This document shows, piece by piece, positions 59,334 through 64,000 of a stretch of 64,000 bases of DNA. Every line of letters starts with the position of its first letter. Position 1 is the stretch's first letter. The notes beneath the pieces are model-generated. The model was not told where the DNA came from, did not search any database, and saw nothing but the letters and a program-made list of their open reading frames with translations. A program made the translations under genes and the position numbers. Source of the DNA: Lysobacter sp. (lineage in GTDB: Bacteria > Pseudomonadota > Gammaproteobacteria > Xanthomonadales > Xanthomonadaceae); the NCBI GenBank assembly GCA_019634715.1, contig JAHCAU010000009.1:62001-126000 (forward strand), given 5' to 3'.

Positions 59334-62206
59334 GCCTTGATCTCCGGGGATGCCGACCTCCGGGGAGGCGCCGGCGCGAAGTACCCTACCGCAGTGCACA
59401 GCAGGCCGTATGCGAGGAAGGACACGATTCCGAACAGCGTGCCCAGGTGCTGGCGATCGATCAGCACCAGCTTGAGCAGCACCACGCCCATCAGCACCGC
59501 GCCCGCGGCCCACAGCAGGCGGTCGCCGCGGCGCGAGCCGAAAATCCAGCCGAGCACGCCCAGCACGCTCCAGACCACGGTCAATGCGGTCTGCACCTCG
59601 TTGTGGCCGAACATCGACGGCGACCAGGCGATGTCGCCGAAATGGTGGACCGCACGCAGCGTGGCGAAGGTGATCCACGCGAAGGCGCTCAGCGCGAACG
59701 CCGGCACGCGCCACGACCCTGCGCGGTCGCCGCGCCATGCCCAGTGCGCCAGCAGCGTCAGCGTCGCCATCTGCCACAGCTCCATCGGATTGAGCAGCGG
59801 CAGCCACGGCAGCGGCGCGCTCTCCCCTGGGAAGAACAGCGACACCGTCCACAGCAGGCCCAGCACCAGCGCGGCGGAGACGTTCAGCAGGCCGCGATAA
59901 TCGTCGAAGCCGGCCGCCAGCGGCGGCGCCAGCAGCGCCGGCCGCAGGCGCAGCGCCAGCGCGAACAGCAGCACCGGCAGGCCCAGCGCGAGGATGCGCC
60001 AGCCGTCGCCCATCGCCGATGCCATCGCCGCGCCGTCGTTGCGATACACCAGATGGAACGCGGTCAACGCGAGCATCGCCACCCACGACCACCACCAGCC
60101 GGCATGCGCGAGGCCGCGCACCATCGCGCCGGCCTCGCGCAGGCACATCAGCGCACGGAAGCCCAGCACCGCGAACACCCCCCATGTCGCCGCGCCCCAC
60201 TCGCCCAGCGGATGGTCGTGTACGGCAGCCTGACCCAGCGCGAACGGCACGCCCAGCGCCAGCGCGACCGCCGAGATGCCGCCCAGTGCCGACATGCCGT
60301 CGATGCGGCGACGCCCTTCGGCGGCCATCCAGCCGGTGAACAGCACGAAGGCGAACGATGCATCAAGTCGATGCTTGCCCGGCACGAAGTCGAAGATCTC
60401 GCCGAAGCCCGCCACGCTCCACCACAGCAGCGCCCACAACGCGAACAGGCCGACCAGCACGCCCGGCAGCGCGCGGCGATAGGCCCACGCGGTGACGACA
60501 CCGGCGATGGCGATCAGCAGCGCACTCATGCAGTGCGCATTGGCGATGGGCGTGCGCGCGACCTCGGCCACGGCCTCGAAGCCGCTCGACACGCCACCGA
60601 CACCGGCGATGAAGGCCACCGCCGCGCCGAACTGCAGCAGCAGGCCCGCGAACTGCGGCAGGCGCTGCTGCTGGCGCAGGCCCAGCCACACCAGGCCCGC
60701 GCCTTCCAGCGCGAACACGCTGGCCGTCGCGTGCGCCGACAGCGCCAGCGGCACCGCCAGCGTGGCGAAGCCGACCGCGAGCACGGCATACACCACCGCC
60801 AGTCCTTCGTAACGCTCGCGCTTGCGCAGCAGTCCCGCCAGCGCCGCATAGATGGCGGCCATGCCCAGCGCCGAGAACGCCAGCGGCATGCGGCTGTCCG
60901 CGAACGCGCCGCCATGCAGCAGGCCGGCCTGCAACGCGAAGGTCACCAGCGGCGTGCCGAACACCAGCGTGCCGTCGACCAGGCGCCGAGTCGCGTCGTC
61001 GTCATCGTCGCGACGCGCGTGCAGGATGGGAATGAGCAGATACAGCGCGAAGAACAGGATCAGGAAGGGTTCGGTGCTGGCGAACTTCGCCGGCTGGTAG
61101 TCGAGCACGCCCCAGAGCGTGCCGATGCCGAAGGTGAAGACGAAGCCAAGCAGATTCAGCAGGCGCCACGAGCGATGCCAGGCGATGCCGAAGATGCCGA
61201 GGTTGAGCACCGCGTAGTACGAGAACAGCGCGACATGGTTGCCGCTGCCGGTGGACAGCCAGATCGGCGCGAGGAAGCCGGCGAGCAGGCCGAACACCGC
61301 CAGCGCCAGCGCGTTCTGCAGCACCGCCAGCACACCGAGCCCGGCGACCAGCAGGATGGTGATCGCGAACGCCGGCCCGGCCTCGATGAAGCCATAAAGC
61401 TTGAAGGCCGCGAACGTCACCAGCATCAGCACGCCGATCGCGCCGCCCTGCAGCGACAGCGCGAACGAGCGGCGCGTCTCGCGCTGCCGCCACGCGAAGA
61501 CCAGGCCCGCGATCGCCGCAGCGGCGATGCCGCCCAGGCGCAGTTCCATCGGCACGCTCACCCAGCCCTGGTCGCTGGCGTACTTCAGCAGCGACGCGAC
61601 ACCGGCCAGCAGCACCAGCATGCCGATCTTCACCGGGATGTTGCCCTCGGTGAACCAGGCCTTGACCTTGCCGAACAGGATCGACACCGGATCGGGCGTC
61701 TCGCGCACCGGTTGCGGGCGCGGCCCCGGCGGACGCGGCGCGGCTGGCGGCAAGGCGTCGGCACGCGGCGGCAGCGGCGGCGGTGCCGCAGGGCCCGGCT
61801 TCGCGGCCGGCGGCATCGGCGGAATCTGCGCATCGGGCACGTCGAAACGCGCCCGGCCCGTGATCGGGCGCTCGAGCGCAGGTTCGGAAGCAGTGGATTC
61901 GGACGGAAGAGGTTCGGAGGATCGCGGTGGTGCGACTGGCGGTGCGGCCGGCGACTCGGCCACCGACGCCGGGCGTGCCGCGGCGGCCTTCGCGGCCACG
62001 CTGGCCGCCAATGCCTCGGCGCCTGCATCGGCACGCGTCTGTTCGACGGTCGCCAATCGGCTTTCGAGCCGGGACACATCCCGCTCCAGCGTCTCGATCC
62101 GCAACTTCGCGTTGCCGATCTTGACCAGCGCCATCACCAGCAGCAGCGGGACGGCAAGGACCGCAAGCCCCAGCAGGAACAACAAACCGACGATGCCATC
62201 GTCCAT
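59330..62206 (-). CDS. DUF2339 multi-pass membrane protein
   Basis: The product has 958 residues from [10 protein letters not shown]. It has an N-terminal helix, a coiled coil at 27-60 ([23 protein letters not shown], partly shown), a Pro/Ala-rich linker to about 185, the conserved entry [19 protein letters not shown], then about 20 or more membrane segments to the C-terminus. This is the DUF2339 pattern. The function is unknown; a link to envelope or polysaccharide processes is sometimes proposed. It is coupled to the DUF3999 gene by a 4-base overlap. Confidence 0.88.
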   Translation of the reverse strand: MDDGIVGLLFLLGLAVLAVPLLLVMALVKIGNAKLRIETLERDVSRLESRLATVEQTRADAGAEALAASVAAKAAAARPASVAESPAAPPVAPPRSSEPLPSESTASEPALERPITGRARFDVPDAQIPPMPPAAKPGPAAPPPLPPRADALPPAAPRPPGPRPQPVRETPDPVSILFGKVKAWFTEGNIPVKIGMLVLLAGVASLLKYASDQGWVSVPMELRLGGIAAAAIAGLVFAWRQRETRRSFALSLQGGAIGVLMLVTFAAFKLYGFIEAGPAFAITILLVAGLGVLAVLQNALALAVFGLLAGFLAPIWLSTGSGNHVALFSYYAVLNLGIFGIAWHRSWRLLNLLGFVFTFGIGTLWGVLDYQPAKFASTEPFLILFFALYLLIPILHARRDDDDDATRRLVDGTLVFGTPLVTFALQAGLLHGGAFADSRMPLAFSALGMAAIYAALAGLLRKRERYEGLAVVYAVLAVGFATLAVPLALSAHATASVFALEGAGLVWLGLRQQQRLPQFAGLLLQFGAAVAFIAGVGGVSSGFEAVAEVARTPIANAHCMSALLIAIAGVVTAWAYRRALPGVLVGLFALWALLWWSVAGFGEIFDFVPGKHRLDASFAFVLFTGWMAAEGRRRIDGMSALGGISAVALALGVPFALGQAAVHDHPLGEWGAATWGVFAVLGFRALMCLREAGAMVRGLAHAGWWWSWVAMLALTAFHLVYRNDGAAMASAMGDGWRILALGLPVLLFALALRLRPALLAPPLAAGFDDYRGLLNVSAALVLGLLWTVSLFFPGESAPLPWLPLLNPMELWQMATLTLLAHWAWRGDRAGSWRVPAFALSAFAWITFATLRAVHHFGDIAWSPSMFGHNEVQTALTVVWSVLGVLGWIFGSRRGDRLLWAAGAVLMGVVLLKLVLIDRQHLGTLFGIVSFLAYGLLCTAVGYFAPAPPRRSASPEIKA

Positions 62207-62566
62207 ATCGAGCCGTCCTCGTACGGCGTTTCCCCGGCCGCGCATGGCGGACATGAACGGAGCGTCGGCGATGCCCCCCGCTTTTGCAACCCGCAGGGGA
62301 CCGGTTCAGCACCCCTGCCCCGGGGGTAGCGGGATCCGATACCCCCTCTCGTTTGTGTCGCTATTCGTACAGATAAACCCATCCCCACCCAAACCCGCCC
62401 GGCCCTCGCGCCTTGCGCTCGGGCGCTCAGAGGCGCGCTTGTGAGAAGGCACGGCCTCGCGCGCCGATCAGCGCCGGAGCGCAGGGCGCGAGGGCCGGGC
62501 GGGCCGGGGTGGGGATGGGTTGATGGTGTTCAAAACATTCCACAAACGGAACCAGCCCCCGTTTCG
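62207..62566. other. 360-base intergenic region with a very long palindrome
   Basis: 62376-62420 and 62477-62521 form 45-base arms with four mismatches, beginning AACCCATCCCCACCC. Pairing continues inside (GGGCGCT at 62421-62427 with AGCGCC at 62470-62475). The region lies between the effector gene (downstream end) and DUF2339 (upstream end), both on the minus strand. It has no coding potential. Confidence 0.75.
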
Positions 62567-63865
62567 TCAGAGCACCCGCGTCGGCGCCTCGCGCGCGGCC
62601 ATGGCCACTGCCGGCTCCTGCGTCCGCGCCAGTTCCGCCTGCCGGGCCTGCTGCTGTTCGACGACCTGCGCCTGCTGCAGCGATTGCTCGACCGGACGCC
62701 CGACGGCGTCGGCCGTGCCCATGTGCGCCAGGCGATTGGCCGGATCGGAGGGATCCTGCCCCTGCACCAGGATCACGCGCGAACCCGCCGCGTGTTCGGT
62801 GCCCTGCCGGTTCAGCATGAGGTGGTCCACCGACGACAGGCCGCGCTCGGTCGCCAGCGCGTACAGGCTCATCGTCATCCGCGCATTGGTCTCGGCCGGC
62901 ACGCCGCCGGCCTGCGCGCTCAGGCGTTCCACGCCCTGCTCGATCTGGTTGTACATCGCGTGACGCGAGTGCCCCGGCATGCGCGGGTCCGACGGCGCGG
63001 GTTCGTTCTCGGCCAGCGTCCACGGGCTGCGCAAGATCGCGCGGTTGCGGTTCGGGTCGTCCGGATGGAAGTCGTCGCGCATCTGCAGCCGTTCGGTCCG
63101 CACCGCGCGCGCATCGTTCAATTCGGCGATGCGCGCCGGGTCGGTGACTTCGCGGATGTGCGGCATGCCCATGCCGCCGCCGGACACCGTGGCCCAGCTG
63201 CCGTCGCGCGGGCTGTACATGTGATAGAAGTTCGTCGCACCGATCACGTTGGGATCGGTGTTCGCGCGCGACACGGACGCTTCCGCGCGCGCCTGGGTGA
63301 CATCCGCCAGATACGACGTCGCATTGAACTGCGCATCGTTGTAGCGATGCGCGGCATCGCCCAGGGTGCCGATGCCGCGACCGATGCCGAGGTAACGGTT
63401 GTCCATCATGCCGGTCCAGACGCGCTCGGCCTCGGCCTCGCCGCCATGGCGACGCGAAGCATCCAGCAGCAGGCGCGGCGTCCATGCATCCGGGCTGATG
63501 CCGTGCGCGCGGAAGGTGTCGTCGTGCGCACGCTGCACATCGCGCACCGGCAGGTTCAGGGCGAGGTCCGGGCGATTCGCGTCCATCTGGCGCTCGCGCG
63601 CGGCCAGGTCGGCACGCACCAGATCCACGCCGAACTGCTGCCACTGGCGTTCGCTCATGTTCACGCCATCTTCGCGCGCCCGGTTCTGCGCATAGATGTT
63701 CGCGACCTGGCCGGGCACGTTGTCGTTGCGCACCACGCCCAGCGCGAGCAGGCCGTAACCATCGTTGCCGCGCTGCTGCGCGAGGTAGTTCCAGTACAGC
63801 TCGCGATTGCCCTGCTCGGCATAGTGACCGAGGATCTCGAGGTCCTGGCGATTCAATCCACTCAT
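62567..63865 (-). CDS. Candidate X-T4SS effector with C-terminal XVIPCD-type domain
   Basis: The product has 432 residues. The last 120 residues match the XVIPCD secretion signal in order: DPRMPGHSRHAMYNQI, QGVERLSAQAGG, ARMTMSLYALATERGLSSVDHLML, GSRVILVQGQDPSDPANRLAHM and AVGRPVEQSLQQAQVVEQQQ. In xanthomonads such proteins are delivered by an antibacterial type IV secretion system into neighbouring cells. The N-terminal part (MSGLNRQDLEILGHYAEQGN... LLALGVVRNDN) is shared by several such effectors; the toxic activity between about 110 and 300 is not recognised. No T4SS genes are in the window. The partial gene upstream could be its immunity gene. Confidence 0.86.
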   Translation of the reverse strand: MSGLNRQDLEILGHYAEQGNRELYWNYLAQQRGNDGYGLLALGVVRNDNVPGQVANIYAQNRAREDGVNMSERQWQQFGVDLVRADLAARERQMDANRPDLALNLPVRDVQRAHDDTFRAHGISPDAWTPRLLLDASRRHGGEAEAERVWTGMMDNRYLGIGRGIGTLGDAAHRYNDAQFNATSYLADVTQARAEASVSRANTDPNVIGATNFYHMYSPRDGSWATVSGGGMGMPHIREVTDPARIAELNDARAVRTERLQMRDDFHPDDPNRNRAILRSPWTLAENEPAPSDPRMPGHSRHAMYNQIEQGVERLSAQAGGVPAETNARMTMSLYALATERGLSSVDHLMLNRQGTEHAAGSRVILVQGQDPSDPANRLAHMGTADAVGRPVEQSLQQAQVVEQQQARQAELARTQEPAVAMAAREAPTRVL

Positions 63866-63926
63866 GTCGATGCGCTCATGTGTCGTGTTGCGTTGGCGGT
63901 GGGGGAAATGGGGTGCGGCATGCGCA

Positions 63927-64000
63927 TCAGCGGCGTGCGTCCGCCATCGCCTCGCGCAGGCGCGCGGCGATGCGGGATTCGATGCCGCGCCACTGCGGCA
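63927..64000 (-). CDS. C-terminal end of an unidentified gene (window edge)
   Basis: On the minus strand the frame PQWRGIESRIAARLREAMAD ends at TGA (63927-63929). GC-rich third positions support coding. It lies 61 bases upstream of the effector gene in the same direction, where cognate immunity genes often sit. Only about 23 residues are visible, so identity is open. Confidence 0.5.
   Translation of the reverse strand, partial: PQWRGIESRIAARLREAMADARR

Overview
The window is a high-GC chromosomal segment that looks like Xanthomonadaceae (Lysobacteraceae), probably Lysobacter- or Luteimonas-like. The signs are a PepSY gene followed by phoP/phoQ, a eukaryotic-type class I fructose-bisphosphate aldolase in a cluster with pgk and pyk, a solitary RebB protein, and an effector carrying an XVIPCD-type C-terminal domain, the signal used by Xanthomonadales killing type IV secretion systems. 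This placement is by recognition of gene content, not by any search.

Region 1 (1-5.6 kb) is core: the 3' part of putA, a terminator, a palindromic repeat, tex, and a 2-oxoglutarate/Fe(II) oxygenase gene.

Region 2 (5.74-17.96 kb) is the accessory heart of the window. It is a genomic island of about 12.2 kb inserted into the 5' end of dusA. The original first 22 codons of dusA are stranded at 5674-5739. The rest of dusA resumes at 17965 behind an island-supplied start. A 14-bp core (GCGCCGATGATGGA) is repeated at both junctions, and no integrase is visible. The island holds a polymorphic-toxin locus. A minus-strand operon starts with two proteins that each contain two CsrA-like domains in one chain. 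It continues with a 40-residue membrane microprotein, a 94-residue unknown, a 1696-residue Rhs/YD-repeat protein with a signal peptide and a C-terminal cytidine-deaminase-like tip, an Imm10-like immunity protein, a DUF416 protein and two duplicated SseB-like proteins. Divergent from it are a CI-like repressor that lacks the self-cleavage residues and a MASE1 sensor-like membrane protein, followed by a convergent small secreted protein.

Region 3 (18-36 kb) is housekeeping: dusA, an amidinotransferase-fold hydrolase, PepSY-phoP-phoQ, an mtfA-like peptidase, a FakA-FakB fusion, plsY-birA-coaX-SPOR in a tight cluster, tRNA-Thr(TGT), arginase, a Rieske protein, a fumarylacetoacetate-hydrolase-family enzyme, mscL, an M28 peptidase and a RebB protein.

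Region 4 (36-64 kb) is mostly on the minus strand: a TrmH-type methyltransferase, a macrodomain protein, an RND pump with its adaptor, then fba, pyk and pgk. The glycolytic genes are separated by an M20 peptidase, a frameshifted gene, a Sel1/DUF3857 pair, a HAD phosphatase and two tandem trypsin-like proteases. The DUF3999 gene upstream of pgk shares one uninterrupted frame with it. The window ends with a DUF2339 membrane protein, a very long palindrome and the XVIPCD effector.

The most notable item is the CsrA-like pseudodimer pair heading an Rhs toxin operon. One member appears to keep exactly one of the two composite RNA-binding sites of a CsrA dimer.
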